Positions 1 to 14,345 of a stretch of 64,000 bases of DNA are shown piece after piece. Location: positions 5,022,001 through 5,086,000 of the forward strand of contig JBLDXI010000009.1 of the NCBI GenBank assembly GCA_047495785.1, in the 5' to 3' direction. The stretch comes from Lepidodermella squamata. Taxonomy: Eukaryota; Gastrotricha. Every line of letters starts with the position of its first letter. The first letter of the stretch is position 1. Both the position numbers and the translations under genes were made by a program. The notes under the pieces were generated by a model, which made no database searches, was not told where the DNA came from, and saw only the letters and a program-made list of their open reading frames with translations.

Positions 1-2606
1 CGCTACGGCTGCTGCGACGGGTTCGAAATTTGTGAAACTGGAGCGTATGAAGAATGTCTTGCTAATTGGGCTGAACCGAGCCGATAAGCGGAATGCAGTC
101 AATCAACAGGTTGCAAGCGAGCTGACCGCCGCTGTTGAACAGCTGGAACGCGATGATGTCAGTTCGAATTTTTATCTGCTTTGAAACTAGGATAGGCATA
201 GTATACTTAAAACAGTGGAGTACCCAACCTGTATTATTAAGGCCTCGGATCTTGCGCAGTATCTCGCTGGCTTCAAATCTAACCTTGTTTCCTAAAATTT
301 CAAGTACGAGAAATATCTGTGTTTCCGAATGTAATTTTTTCTGCCGGTTTCCACTTTTTCCTCCTTTTCACAAGAAATTTTCACAAAATTCTGGCGACTA
401 AGGAAAAATCAGTTTTGAAACAGGGTGGCTGAGCTAGCAGGTAAAATATAATAAAAGAGAATAATAAAAGAGACACAGTCTTAATCATCATAATCACCGG
501 GGCCAAAGGTTATGAAGGTATCATCTTCGTGAATTCCAGCAAATTGAACGGCAGCAAATTTTCCTTGCGGGAGGATAGCCAATCCACGGTCTCGGCCCTA
601 GGACGCTTGCGGTCATCTTGTGCACAAAAAAGCACATCAACACAGGAATTCGGTTTGCCCAGGTTTTTTGAGCGGCGATTATTGTGAATTTGTCGAATTT
701 CGTCTATTCCTGAGGCTTTGCCGTTTTTTATATGGTCTATAGCGCTCTTTTTTCATCAATTGATATTCCTATTACATCAGAGTTTATATGCGTAATCTGC
801 GAGAGGAAACGTCTGACTTCGATTGGGCCTTGCACGGTCGTAGCCCTCTTTACCGTTAAACCCTTGTAGCCTGATTTTTCAATTTTCAATTTTTCGTTTC
901 ACTGAAATTTCGTTACGTCTGTCATGTGACCTGTTGTCCCTTGCGAGGCCGTTGGTTATTGCGGGGCTCGATTTTAACACAAGATATTGAAGTTGTTGTG
1001 CGGAAGGACGTAGAAACGGTGATGGAAGATATATTGGCCTATTAGGAAAGAGATATTTACAATACCGTTAGCGACTATCTGAGAGCCATTCGGAAGATTG
1101 ATAATGATCGTCGAACTAGCGTCGGTATTTTCTTGAAGCGTTATTCAAGAGGCAACCTCAGCTAAACCGGTGATTTTCGAGATGAAGATTTCATTGCTGG
1201 ACTTGCTTCTGAATACGCAACTTGGGGCGGTGACTTGGTCGAAGGAGTGGAAAACCACACTCGCAGCAGTATGAGTGACGATGACCGTTAGGTGTTGATT
1301 TATTGGCTTGCAAAATTTTCAACCCGACCCAGACCTGATCGCCATTCTTGAAGAGGACGGAGCTAATACCAAAGCCGAATTCGCCGAAAACAACAGAGGC
1401 ATTATTCATCTCTTCTGCTAAAAGGTAAAGGCCATAAGGGCAAAGCATTTTTCGATAGACGTCATCTGGAGGTTCTACTAACCCACGTACACGTATCGAT
1501 GTAGCACGAGAAATAATCATCTATAATAGAAATGTTAGGGTAGCAAGCCGATATTAAGCAGCCGGTCGCCGGTCTTCAAGAGTTCTGTCATCAACTCTGC
1601 GTTCTGGCCATTGCTTCTGAGTTTGAAATATGGTCAATAAGCGTTAGTGGTATCAGCCTTGGAAGGTTAGGTTAGCATCAACGAGATTAGGGTATGATAA
1701 CCGGAATCGTAACCCGTCGACTACAACTGATTAGCAAAACATGACTTCCTGTTCAAAAGTGTTGACATTCGCGGCCCAAATTCTGATTGACATGATTGAT
1801 TACAGCAATTCAAGGAACGCTAATAATAGGATTCGACAGAGTGATGCAACACGCCACCCATTCGGGGATGGTTTTTAGAGTTAGCGATCTGTTTTAATGC
1901 TCTTTAGATTTGTGTGATGAGCTTATGTTTCCTTTTTTAGGAATTGTCTGTCGGCGTGTTGTACGGCGAAGGCGGCAATTTCTGCGCAGGTTACGATCTG
2001 AAAGAACTCTCACAATGGGACCTATCAAAACCCATCACCAAACCCCCTGGCAACGAAGAACAGGGTTTGGGCTTTATGGGCCCAACGCGGCGTTTCATCA
2101 AAAAACCACTCATAGCCGCTGTCACGGGTTACGCCGTAGCGGGCGGGTTAGAACTAGCCCTTATGTGTGACATGCGGGTGGCGGATGACTCGAGTATTTT
2201 CGGCGTATTTTGCCGGAAACACGGCGTTCCGCTGATTGACGGTGGCACCGTGAGATTGCCGGCATTGATCGGGCTTTCTCGGGCTACTGATTTGATTCTG
2301 ACGGGTAGGCAGGTGTTGGCGAGGGAGGCCTTTGAAATCGGCCTGGTCAACCGGTTAGTGCCGACTGGTGCTGCATTGGGTCAAGCTGTTCAGTTGGCGA
2401 ATTCGCTGGCGGCTAGGCCGCAGAAATGTCTGCTGGCTGATCGGCGGTCGGCGTATTACGCGACTTACAACGCGACTTCGATTTCAAAGGCGATGGATTT
2501 CGAGTTCATGTACAGCAGTAATGTGATCACCCAGGAGGCTGTTCAAGGCGCGAAGAAGTTTATCGAGGAAGAAAGGTCGAATAAAGGAGCCTCTTCGAAG
2601 CTGTAA
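1..2606 (+). CDS. Crotonase-family protein (enoyl-CoA hydratase-like), 5' partial
   Basis: The start lies left of the window. Exon A (1-157) reads KFVKLERMKNVLLIGLNR and onward in frame. A 1.78-kb intron (158-1940, gtcagt...ttttttag) joins in phase 0 to exon B (1941-2606). The joined protein has the crotonase oxyanion-hole motifs GEGGNFCAGYDL and AVAGGLELALMCDMRVAD, then FGVFCRKHGVPLIDGGT, which resembles bacterial-type enoyl-CoA hydratase-like proteins. Family members usually act on acyl-CoA in mitochondria or peroxisomes. The Glu in GGLELAL is kept. The second catalytic Glu of classical hydratases (FGQPE) is absent, since the segment reads FGVFCRKHG, so the reaction may not be hydration. 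A poly(A) signal AATAAA lies at 2685-2690. The exon B call is firm; the exon A link rests on phase and family fit. Confidence 0.85.
158..1940 (+). other. Long intron of the crotonase gene
   Basis: This 1.78-kb intron is unusual here, as most introns nearby are 50-200 bp. It contains short open frames on both strands, the longest being 109 codons on the minus strand (1191-1520). None has a recognisable domain, and I see no terminal repeats. It may hold decayed mobile DNA. Confidence 0.4.
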
Positions 2607-3654
2607 TATGGTGAAAAATCAGACTCGAACCGTGATATTGTGATGTCAGTTGTTTAGATTCTATAGCGAGGAAATGATTGTGCCAATAAATGGACGTTTT
2701 GTTTAATAATTCTTCTTTTAAAATACATTCAAACCAAGGGACAATTCGATTGAAGTAGCATAGTGCCAAAGCCGGAAAAGGTATTCAATTCGTGCTTTCC
2801 GTGGTGTTTTCGAAGGCAGGAGGGAGACATTCTTTTTAAAAATAAAGAGCTGGGGATAATTGATCTTATTCCTCTTCAGATCATTGGCTTCCAAAACTGT
2901 ATGGCTTCTTTGCAACTGGCGACAAGGTATGAGATGAACAGCTGGGTTGCCCCGTCAGACGTAACGGTATACTCCGTAAAAACAGAGCTCCTGTTTCAGT
3001 TTCAATGTTTGGCAGATTTTGTCGATATCTGTCACAAAATATAACTGCAAAAGCTACGAACACTTTTCTTTTCCCGGGAAAGCCACAGCTGGGGCAAAAC
3101 CCGAAAAAATCGGATGACAAAAGCTCGGCAATTTTTGACAAATACCTATTTGTATTTTGCTGTATTTTGCCATACTGGTCACAGATTTCGTAATTCAACA
3201 TTTTTTGATGAGAATTATATTCCCGTGCTGTACGCTCCAATCCTGCTGCATTGGCTTTCTCAGCAGTTCTCAGAAATCCCGAAGGCCTTTCAATTCACGG
3301 CAGCAGTATTGAAAAGCTTGCTTTCTTGCCTGCCGATTTCTTTGCGAAACCTTAAACCAACGCTGTGGTAAGTTTACTTCTGTCCTCTCTCTTCTCCTTG
3401 CTTATTTACTAATTACTAATAGCCGCTTCGATAGTCGAAATACTGCTATAGGGCTAGGTTAGTTGCATCATGAGTAACAAAGATGGATATCATCGGTATG
3501 ACGCGCATAGCAAAGTATTCCTGAGTCCTGAATCCTGAACTTGATCCTTACAATGATTATCCTTAATCCTTATTGCCAGTCCGATAGCAGATCATAGAAG
3601 TCCTCTCCTAAAGTTTCTCCATCCTGCGTTTTCCTCTCCGTAATTCCTCCAAAT
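2607..3654. other. Intergenic, no gene supported
   Basis: The stretch holds the 3' UTR of the crotonase gene (AATAAA at 2685) and then overlapping short open frames on both strands (for example 2881-3240 minus, 119 codons). These show no domain, signal peptide or clear splice context. I see no repeat structure. Confidence 0.4.
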
Positions 3655-4172
3655 TCACTGAAGAGAGCAGGCTGAATTCAATGACTTTTGATAACGAGTC
3701 ACAGCTTCCATGCACATTTCAGATACCAACGGTATCGCAGTGGATACTTCACGCTGGCTAAGCAGAGTCATTACCTGTCCTCGAGTTAGAATGCCCAGAG
3801 CAGCTAGAGACTGGAAAAGAGAAAACCTGAATGAGAGACGATTCAGCTTCTGTGAACGTGAATTACACTAATATTCGCTCGTAAAGTTCGAACGACCATT
3901 ATCAATCCACTCCTGGGGTCCCTATTGACGCTGTTAGGAACAACAACGCAACACGAATCGACAAGCTCAAGGGCCCGCTCAACGGCTTCTTTACGTTCGG
4001 TGCGTGAAAGAACACGAAGAGGCACGTCAGGGAGATTGGTATTGATCAAAAGTCGTCTCAGCTTTTCTATCAATGCATCGGCGTGTTCCTCCGGAGAATC
4101 AATGTTGCAAGTATCTCCAATCGGATCAAGTGTAAGACGTAAACGTGACCCTGACGCGCCGAAAGCTGCCAT
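3655..4172 (-). CDS. Small unrecognised two-exon protein (153 aa)
   Basis: Exon 1 is 4172-3867, starting ATG (MAAFGASGSRLRLTLDPIGD). A 56-bp intron follows (3866-3811; gtaatt...tttccag). Exon 2 is 3810-3655 and ends TGA. The two exons join in phase 0 and give exactly 153 codons plus stop. The protein looks soluble and largely helical (EEHADALIEKLRRLL, ERKEAVERALELVDSCCVVV). It has no signal peptide or membrane segment. I do not recognise the family. It lies divergently from the protease gene, 508 bp away. Coding status is inferred from the long frame, the codon pattern and an intron of typical local size. Confidence 0.55.
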
Positions 4173-4680
4173 GCTTCGTTATATTGAAATGTAAAAGCTC
4201 CAAGCAATGATAGATATGCATTCGAATCTTCGCAGCTGTTTTATCTGATCGTAACTCTAATCATCATTTATTTAAGATGCGCGGTGGTGTTATCAATAAT
4301 AAATGGGGAGGTAAACTCCCCACCGATATGCGCTTGGCATCGCTGATTCGATATTCGATGCAACCTTGAAAATCGATATCTGAAATCCGATATCGTTCGG
4401 TAGGTTGATTTTATGTTTACAATTCAGTGTTAAAACGATGATTTAAGAACTTTTCTGCCACTTATTTACTCAAATTATTTACCCAGTAGATGAGATAAAT
4501 CGAGGCCGTGAGTCTTTAAACTGAAACGAATGAGCCAGCTATGCGTAACACCTTGTATTTCGCGATCCAAATGGCCCATGCAAACAAGACGTTCACAGGT
4601 GTAATGAGTTCACAACATGGCTCTACAAAACGCACATCGGTCTTAGAATCTGTGAAAGTTTTACTTTTGGCGAGGCAGAT
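4173..4680. other. Intergenic region between divergent genes
   Basis: This 508-bp region must hold the promoters of the small minus-strand gene and of the protease gene. A short hairpin, TGGGGAG-GTAAA-CTCCCCA, lies near 4302-4321. No other feature is supported. Confidence 0.4.
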
Positions 4681-6513
<1,833 letters not shown>

Positions 6514-7677
6514 CATTTCCCCCAAGATTCTGTTTTCACGGCTCAATGATGGGCCTCGATTTGATTGTTAGGCGTAGCCTCTTTGTTATCTTTGTTACCG
6601 TTTATATAATAAAGGCTTTTGCAACAAGTGATCAAATGTTTTTTGGTAAATCGAACAAACAATTGAATCTGATGATTCGATTATCCATTATAGCGCTAAT
6701 GTTTCGGTCACCTATTAGTTTTTGAATTTCATTTGATTTTTCAGATTTTTCGAGGTAATCGGCTATAAGTCGGGTGGATGCAAAAGTGTACCTTGCTAAG
6801 GTGTTGTGAATAGGGTGCGCACGTGACGCTTTTATTTGTTTACAGCAGGCGTCAGGTGAATAATAAAATGCTACACTGGAGTGCGCATCGAACGGCATAA
6901 TATAGGTGCCGATTAAGTTGTGGCAAACATTGCTATATACAATTCTATGAATGAAAGGCAAGCAGTAATCACACGCATTTATTCATGAATTCATAAATAA
7001 ATAACGCGCGTGACCGCGTCCTTCCGATTGGCGGTAGAACTATTTTACGGCAAAGCACATGCAATGCTGCGATGCCTGTAAAAATGCTTCTATAACCGTT
7101 TTACCGCAACCCGTGTTAATTTTACGGTCACCCTCTTCTTGCTAACGTCTGTTATCCCTCCGAGAGTTTCTCTCTATCGCTGGACTCTAAACCCTACTAG
7201 GAGTGAGGAAGAGTGACTTCACTCCAATTCGCTCAACAAAATAAAAAAATATGGACTTTTAAATAAGTATGTGTCATAATTTCTGCCGGTTGAATTTTTC
7301 GAACAGCGATGCAGCCAAGAGTTTTTTTTAGCAGAAGATAGCCCTTACATCTATACGCAGATCAAAAGAAACCTTCGTGGGTTATTATTATTATTATTTG
7401 CTATAAAGATCCCGCTAACAGGGTTGTGATCGAAGGAAAAGTGTGAACATATTTTCAAATTCTTCTTCAATCAAAACCCTGTAAAAACTTTTAATTTGGC
7501 AATTTTTTGTAGGAAGTTCAACTAATTTTATTAAATTAAACCTACCGAGAGAATATTCCATCTTTAATCCGCGATTTAACCGAAGAAATCTAAAATTTAC
7601 CGGAGGAAACCTGGAAACCCGCTGTATAACCTCTAAGTCGGTGTAGTTTTTTTGTTCTTACCAATAATGAAAATGCG
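6514..7677. other. Intergenic with a dispersed repeat
   Basis: No gene is supported. About 7500-7632 matches, in inverted orientation, a segment near 20331-20490 (shared: gagagaatattccatctttt, ccgcgatttaaccgaagaaa). A short ATT microsatellite lies near 7383-7398. Confidence 0.5.
7500..7632 (+). repeat. Dispersed repeat copy 1 (inverted partner near 20.4 kb)
   Basis: The string gagagaatattccatcttta-atccgcgatttaaccgaagaaa-aaatttaccgga is shared with the reverse complement of about 20331-20490, with only scattered differences. The spaced, inverted pair suggests an interspersed mobile element. No ends or coding capacity are visible. Confidence 0.65.
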
Positions 7678-8960
7678 ATGAAGCCGAGTTGGTTCCGAGT
7701 TGGAACCCACAGCTACCTAATCATCGGTGTTGCAACGATACTTGTAACCGTTTCAGTGTTTAATCAATTCTGCTGCAGATCAATTTATACCCCAGCAATC
7801 CCTCGGGATGGGACACCTACAATTCTTATCGCCACGTTATTTTTTGGCGGCAATTTCGAAGATGACGAATTGGGCCAACTGGCGCCAAATTGCCCGTATC
7901 AGTGCCGCGTAATTACCGAGTCGCAAATTACCGAAATCGGTATTGAAACCAGTCTAAAAATTTCCGACCTGGTTCTATTCCACGGCTACGCGCCTGATTT
8001 AGTCCCTGCGTTGCGGCGATTTTTGCCGTATCGCCGGCCTAAATTCAATCAGCGGTTGTTCTTGAATTCGAGTGATCAAATCTGGGCGTTTTTTGCCATG
8101 GAATCTCAGGACACCCAGCGGCGATTGGGCCGTAATTTGCACCCGATGATTGAGCCACGGCGGTTGGATTCAATTTTCAATTGGACCGTGTCGTTCCGCT
8201 CTGATTCAGACGTGTTCACGCCGTACCAATCTGTGAGAAATTTCGCCAAGTTTGGAGCGGAGAAATCGACTTATTTGCAATTTGTGACCTACAACCAGAC
8301 AAATCGAGCTAATTTGGGTGCGAAAAAGCGGCATCTAGCGGCGGTTATTAGCAACTGTGAAGCCTCTTCAGGACGGTTGGAATTGTTGGAAAAGCTTTCA
8401 AAACTTGGTCTTTCAGTGGACATCTACGGAAAGTAAGTTGATGCTTTCAGAAATATTTAAAAGATTTTCATCGGTGGATTTCACGAATTTTTAGATGCAG
8501 TCCGAATGGGCTCGAATGCCCAGGTAGCATGTCTCATGAATGTTACGCTTCACTGGCTCAAAAATACTTTTTCTACGCCTCATTCGAAAATTCGATATGC
8601 GCCGATTACGTAACAGAAAAGTTCTACAACATCCTCGACTACGCAATGGTACCTGTTGTGCTGGGTGGGGCTAATTTGACCCAGCTCATCGACGCCCCAC
8701 CGCGGTCACACATCGACGCGCAATCGTTCCAGTCGTTTGAACAACTCGCGGAATTTTTACTGAAAATTGCTGACAATTCGGAAGAGTATGCCAGTTATTT
8801 CGATTGGAAACGCGAATATCAGCTAGTAAAAGACGTGACTCTAACACCATTATGTGGTCTATGTAAGAAATTACACGAAAATCGGACGAAAAAAGTGATT
8901 GATGATATGAAGCAATGGCTTATAGACGGTGCGAAGTGCAGAACACTGATATATTCATGA
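7678..8960 (+). CDS. Alpha-1,3-fucosyltransferase-like (GT10), copy A
   Basis: Exon 1 is 7678-8432 and exon 2 is 8495-8960 (intron gtaagt...tttttag, 62 bp). It encodes a type II Golgi-style enzyme of about 406 aa: a short cytoplasmic N-terminus, a signal-anchor (YLIIGVATILVTVSVF), a stem and a catalytic domain. The GT10 hallmarks are FNWTVSFRSDSDVFTPY and FYASFENSICADYVTEKFYN, followed by PVVLGG and YFDWKREYQ. The family transfers fucose from GDP-fucose to N-acetylglucosamine on glycans. C-terminal cysteines (LCGLCKKLHENR) fit the usual terminal disulfides. Copy B lies 491 bp downstream in the same orientation with the same intron position, so the pair is a tandem duplication. AATAAA lies at 9031-9036. 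Confidence 0.93.
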
Positions 8961-9451
8961 TATTGTGCCAGCTCATTTTGCTAAAATTGACGACTTATTT
9001 TCACCATTAGAAATTTTCTATGAATTTTCGAATAAAATGATAAAAATTGTAAAATGGCTTTTGTGCGCAGGGATTTGTTTAAGATTTCAGGTATTCAAAA
9101 TGAGATTCTCTCTTCTAGAAGTTGCGCAACCATTACTGTGGCTAGGGGCCGTTCACAACGCAGCTAATCCTCTTTCAATAGCTCATTATGACTTTTCTCA
9201 GAGCATCTCATAATTTAGGCTCGAACATACGTGAAGGCTTAGGGCTTGCGCACAGAGCCATATTTTGCGCGCAAAAAAGTTCACGCACTTTGATTGCGCA
9301 TTTTTTGCGCGAGCGCAATAATTAATGTGAATTTCTTACATTCCAGGCCCTCATTACCTGCTTAAATAAAGAAGGAAATCATTTGAAACTTGCATTTCGA
9401 CCGTTTTATAATGCTTCTTAATTTATATAGGATTTAAGTGTTCCATATTAT
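8961..9451. other. Spacer between fucosyltransferases
   Basis: The spacer carries the poly(A) signal of copy A and the upstream region of copy B. A GCGC-rich stretch with imperfect inverted repeats (TTTTGCGCGC ... GCGCATTTTTTGCGCG) lies near 9265-9315. No gene is supported. Confidence 0.4.
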
Positions 9452-10961
9452 ATGCGGATTTTAATTGATATCGTAATTATTATTTTAATTGTTACTCAAT
9501 TTTTATGTCGACCAGTCGAAACATCTAACATTCCTGCCATTCTTATCGCTACAAAATTTTTCGGCGATGCTTTTGAAAACGACGAATTGGGCCGAATGCC
9601 GTTAAATTGCCCTTATAAATGCCGCGTGATTAATGAATCTTTGATTGATAAAATCGGCTTCGAAACTGCGCTAAAACAGGCTGATTTAGTTCTATTCCAC
9701 GGTTATGCTCCTGATTTATTACCGAATTTACGCCGGTATTTGCCGTATCGTAAAATCACTCAAGCGAAACGGCCGAGTTTAGATTTAACGAATCAAATCT
9801 GGGCATTTTTTGCCATGGAAACAGCTGATACTCTTAAATTTCTAATGGGCCCGCTTTACCCCATTATCGGTCCAACAAGTGTTTATTCCGTTTTCAACTG
9901 GACCGTATCGTTCCGCTCAGATTCAGACGTGTTCACTCCGTATCAAGCTGTCAGAAAATTTGAGAGAATTGACGCGATAAGTCAAATGAATTCGACAAAT
10001 TTACGATTTTCGGCCTTCAACGCCAGTGATCCTGTGATACTGAACGGGAAGAAGCGGCACATTGCGGCTGTTATCAGCAATTGCGGAGCTTTTTCCGGTC
10101 GATTTCAACTGCTGGAACAACTTTCAAAACTTGGCCTTACAGTTGATATTTACGGAAAGTATGTCCCATTAAATTAAATAAAAAAATCATAAATTCTAAA
10201 GGTAAAGGTGTATTTCACATTTTCCTGATTTTTAATTAATTTTTAAGATAATAAATTTCTGGAGAACCCTTTTTTACTGCGATTTGAATTTTTTTCTGAT
10301 TGGGAATATTTTGAAAAAATTGAAACTAAATTACGATGCCTTCAAAGCTCTAAAAAATGTAGCACCTATCTTTTCCAGGTGTAGTCCGAATGGTCTCAAG
10401 TGCCTGGGCAGAATGTCTCACGAATGTTACACTTCACTGGCTCAGAAATACTTCTTTTACGCCTCATTTGAAAACTCTATATGCGCCGATTACGTGACCG
10501 AAAAGTTCTACAACATCCTCGACTACGACATGATACCTGTTGTGTTAGGCGGGGCCAATTTGACCCGGCTGATTAATGCCCCACCGAGGTCACACATCGA
10601 CGCGCAATCGTTCCAGTCGGTTGAACAACTCGCAGAATTCCTATTGAAAATTGCTGGAAATTTAGAGGAGTATGCCAGATATTTCGATTGGAAACGCGAA
10701 TATCAGCTAGCGAAAGACGTGACTCTCAACCCGTTATGTGGTCTGTGTAAGAAACTACACGAAAATCGCACGAATAAAGTTATTCCGGACATGAAACAAT
10801 GGCTCATAGACGATGCGAAGTGTGCAAGATTGAAAATTATCACCTACATCTACCCTCCCAACACAATTTCTCTATGGGTTAACATTTCGTATATAACTTT
10901 CATTATTTCAAGCTTTTCTACCGTTGTTATCAAACATGTGAAAAAAGTTTATTATTCCTGA
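9452..10961 (+). CDS. Alpha-1,3-fucosyltransferase-like (GT10), copy B with extra C-terminal hydrophobic segment
   Basis: Exon 1 is 9452-10158 and exon 2 is 10379-10961 (intron 220 bp, ending cttttccag). The intron falls in the same codon (GK|CSPNG) as in copy A. The N-terminal anchor is ILIDIVIIILIVTQFLC. The GT10 motifs FNWTVSFRSDSDVFTPYQ and FENSICADYVTEKFYN, and the C-terminal LCGLCKKLHENR, are all present. After the point where copy A stops, copy B runs on for about 35-40 residues that include a hydrophobic stretch (ISLWVNISYITFIISSF) and a basic end (KHVKKVYYS). This could be a second membrane anchor or simply read-through into former 3' UTR. AATAAA lies at 10981-10986. Confidence 0.9.
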
Positions 10962-10992
10962 TTATACAAAAAATTCAAGCAATAAAATGTGT

Positions 10993-13900
10993 CTAAAGAG
11001 CAAAGTTCTTCTCGTCCCATTCGTCTTCAATTTTGTTTTCAGCAGTAATTATCGTCGAATTTTGAGTCTCGTCCAACAACTTAATCGTGCTCAAATTCGC
11101 CATCTGATTGTCGTGGTAGCTATCCCCGACTTGAAGATTCGTCATTTCAGGCACCGGAACTGTCAACAACCGGCTCGTAGGTCGAGAAAATTGAACCGCG
11201 GCATTAGTTGTTGTAGCAATGGTGTTCGGGAATGGCTGTTGGTCGTCGTCGAAAATGAAATCGGCTTCGACAGATCGCAGCATGTACTCGAGCTTGCTTC
11301 GAATTTCAGGCGAAAAATTCATGAGATACAGCGATTTTTTGTCCTTGGCTGCTTTGACCAACACCAAGCGCCAAGCCTTGGAATAAATAGAAAAAATTTT
11401 AAATTAGAAAATTAAATTCTGAAATAATTATAATTAAAATTAAAATTCTGAAATTTTTTGAAATAAAATTCGAATGTGGAATTTAGCTCGAAAATTTCAA
11501 AAAATTTCAATTCTTTTCATGAACAATCATTTTACCTGAAGTGATGTGTAATCGACATGTCTGCAAAATCGGCCATCGATAACAAGCCGACGAACCGTGA
11601 CCGAGCCATCGCCGTTCGGATCCTCTAAACAGCGCAACATTTTGCGCGTGAAATTCTCCGCGCCCGGGAAGCGTACGTCACGCTTCATGAACAGCGTGAC
11701 CGATGGTCCGTGAACTTGGAAGTCGGCATCAGACCCGGTCATGTGACCTGACCCGCGCGACTCGGTCGTAGACATGAGGCGGACTAGTTGCCGCTCCATG
11801 GCTGGCGTGACTACGGCAATGGGGCTTTCGCGGACGTTGGACCATAAAATGGCGCCCAGGCTCAGGGCGATGGCTAGTAAAACGCCGAAAGCTAGGTTGT
11901 AGAACAGGCATACGACGAAGGTGAAGAAGAAGAAGAACAAGTCGGGCTTGTACAATCGCCACATATCAATCGCCTGATTTCATAAAATATGACAAATTAA
12001 CACAAATTTCGCAAGCAGTTCGATAATAAATAAAATAAAAAATGTCCGAAATTAGGTCAAATTATACAAAATTCTCACAAGTTGGACCATTCCGTCGCTT
12101 TCAAAGCGCTTTAAAAATTTATTTTAGAACATCCCAAGCTGAGGCTAAAGTTTTTCTTTCTTTGATTGCAAACAACTTATGGCATGTCGAGAAATTATGA
12201 AAAATCAAGAATTTGGAAAATAGGCTATCTAGTCCATCTTAATTACTCGCAAATCAGGTCAGTTGTCGCAACAATAAAAAACAGATAAAAAAGTGCGCGC
12301 ATAATTAGGTCACGCAAACTCACAATGACCCGAATTGACCCACTTTAAATTGCGCGCATTTCATTACAAATTTTAGGCACCTTCCTAACAATTAGGAATA
12401 GAGCATGTTGGTACTCTTTCGACTCCACTCAACGAGGCGGTCATTGTTTCATTAAAAATTAAATATTTAGAATTTCCTGTAATTTTTCGTGAAAAAATTA
12501 CCGTTGGGTAGTCGAATAAATGAAGAGCAGCCGAGATCAGAATCGCCGCTAACGCTGCCTTGGGCACAAAGTAGAAAACCTGCGTCAAAGTCGCTGTCGA
12601 AATGATGACAATGGCAGCCGAAAACACGGACGCCAGTTGCGATTTGACCTTGCATTGGTTATTCAGCACAGTTTTAGCCGTAGCGATCGTTATCGGATGT
12701 GCGCCAACAAACGACTGAAAAACGTTAGCCAAGCCAATTGCGAAGAGTTCATTGTTAGGCCGAACGTCGTAGCCATTTTTACGGCCCATGGCTCGCGAGA
12801 TGGCAAACATTTCAGCCATCGACATGACCGGCATTGCGATGAAAGCGGTGGCTAATTTTTTGAAAATTTCACTGGTCGTCTCAATAACGACCTGGCTCGT
12901 TTTTACCGATTCCGCAATCGATTCGATTGATCGAGTAATCGAGGAGAAATTTCCGATATTAATCAACTCAGGATGGCTGGAAATTAGCTTTGAGGCGGTT
13001 TCATTGACTAGGCTGAATCTCGGTAAGCTCCATTCGGGTAGCCCAGGTTTAATATACCCGACCAGGGTCAATTTATAATTCGGATTTTCGACGTTAATTT
13101 CAATAAAATACGAAACAGCCGTTGCTAAAATGAAGACAATACTATTTCGGCTAGCGGCAACGAATCGTAAAGTCTCGATGATAACGTTGACCAGTCGATT
13201 TTGGCTTGAAAATCGAATTTCCAACTGGCGGATGATGAAAGATGTCACGATGTCGATTGAGAGTAGGAATGTGATTAGAGTTAGGCCGTAAACTGTGTCG
13301 CTGATTCGAATTTCGTGGGAATTTTCGAAAACGTGACCAACTTGACGGACGAAAACGAATGATGAGCCTCGGAAGGGTTCATGAATACCGAAAAGCGACT
13401 TCAATTGACCTTTGGAATACATTAATTTCATATTTTTTTCATCACGCTATCGAAATAAAAAATTTGAAAATAATAATTTCATTAAAATTAAATAATCGGA
13501 ATCGATAGAAAATTTAATTTCAATTTTTTAAATAAATTCTCGATTTTAATAAAAATAGCTAGGAAGATTCCCGAAGTTATTAAATTTTCTTGAATTTTTT
13601 TTAATTTATTGAAGATAATTTAAAATTCTTGGCTAATGAATTTTTACTTACTTCCAATGATAGCGAAGCAAGCAGCAGTTGAAAATCCACTGATGACAGG
13701 TATCGAGAAAAAATTAGCGACAAAACCGAAGCGGAAAGCGCCAAGGAATAGGATGATGGCTCCGCTGACGAAAGCTAGGGCAGCGGCGTAGGTGTTGTCG
13801 CCTTCTTCATTGAGCGGGTTCAATAAATTGAAACGACCAACAAGCATTGAACCGATGGCCGAAGGTCCGACTACGGCTTCTCGGCATGTGCCGAAAAGCA

Positions 13901-14232
13901 TGTAGATTAATTGGCCGAAAAACGAACTGTAGAGGCCGAATTCAGGCCGAAGATACGCCATTTGGGCATAGGCCTTGAAAAATCGGAAAAAATATCAAAC
14001 ATTTAAATGTTTTCAATTTTTTCGAACAGCTTACCAGTGAAACTGGGAGCAAAGTTAGGCCGACCGTGATACCGGCGATGAAATCGTACGGTATGTAAGA
14101 CATTCTGTATTAAAAATTAATTATTCTTTCGCCGAAAAATTCAAGGATTTTTTACCTGTAGTTTTGAAGCCATTCGATGATCGGGAAGGCCTGCTTTACG
14201 TAGTGAATAGCTTTATGTTTTAGTTTCAACAT
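10993..14232 (-). CDS. SLC26 family anion transporter, copy A
   Basis: Six exons in transcription order: 14232-14156, 14104-14035, 13973-13652, 13409-12502, 11973-11536 and 11376-10993. All phases match, giving 732 aa. Family signs are DFIAGITVGLTLLPVSL, then AYAQMAYLRPEFGLYSSFF and GPSAIGSML, repeated hydrophobic helices (about 12 expected), and a C-terminal STAS domain split over the last two exons (RRLVIDGRFCRHVDYTSLQ|AWRLVLVKAAKDKKSLYL). SLC26 proteins move sulfate, chloride, bicarbonate or oxalate across the plasma membrane. Where relatives have Ser-Arg at the anion site before TM10, this one reads TAKTVLN. Three CACGTG boxes lie upstream (14346-14378). It converges on fucosyltransferase copy B. 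Confidence 0.92.
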
Positions 14233-14345
14233 TTTTGAGAAATAATAACTGGCTTGTAAGCAAGCACCTTGTACCGCTTGCTAGTTTAAACTTGAAATTT
14301 GAATTATTTGATAAGTTGCCTTATGGCGTCCATATTTTGAGTTCA

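Noticed and set aside
1191-1520. 109-codon minus-strand frame inside the crotonase intron
   Set aside because: No domain, no supporting splice context; likely chance or decayed repeat DNA.
2763-3371. Candidate small genes on both strands
   Set aside because: Frames overlap each other, have no domain and no clear splice signals.
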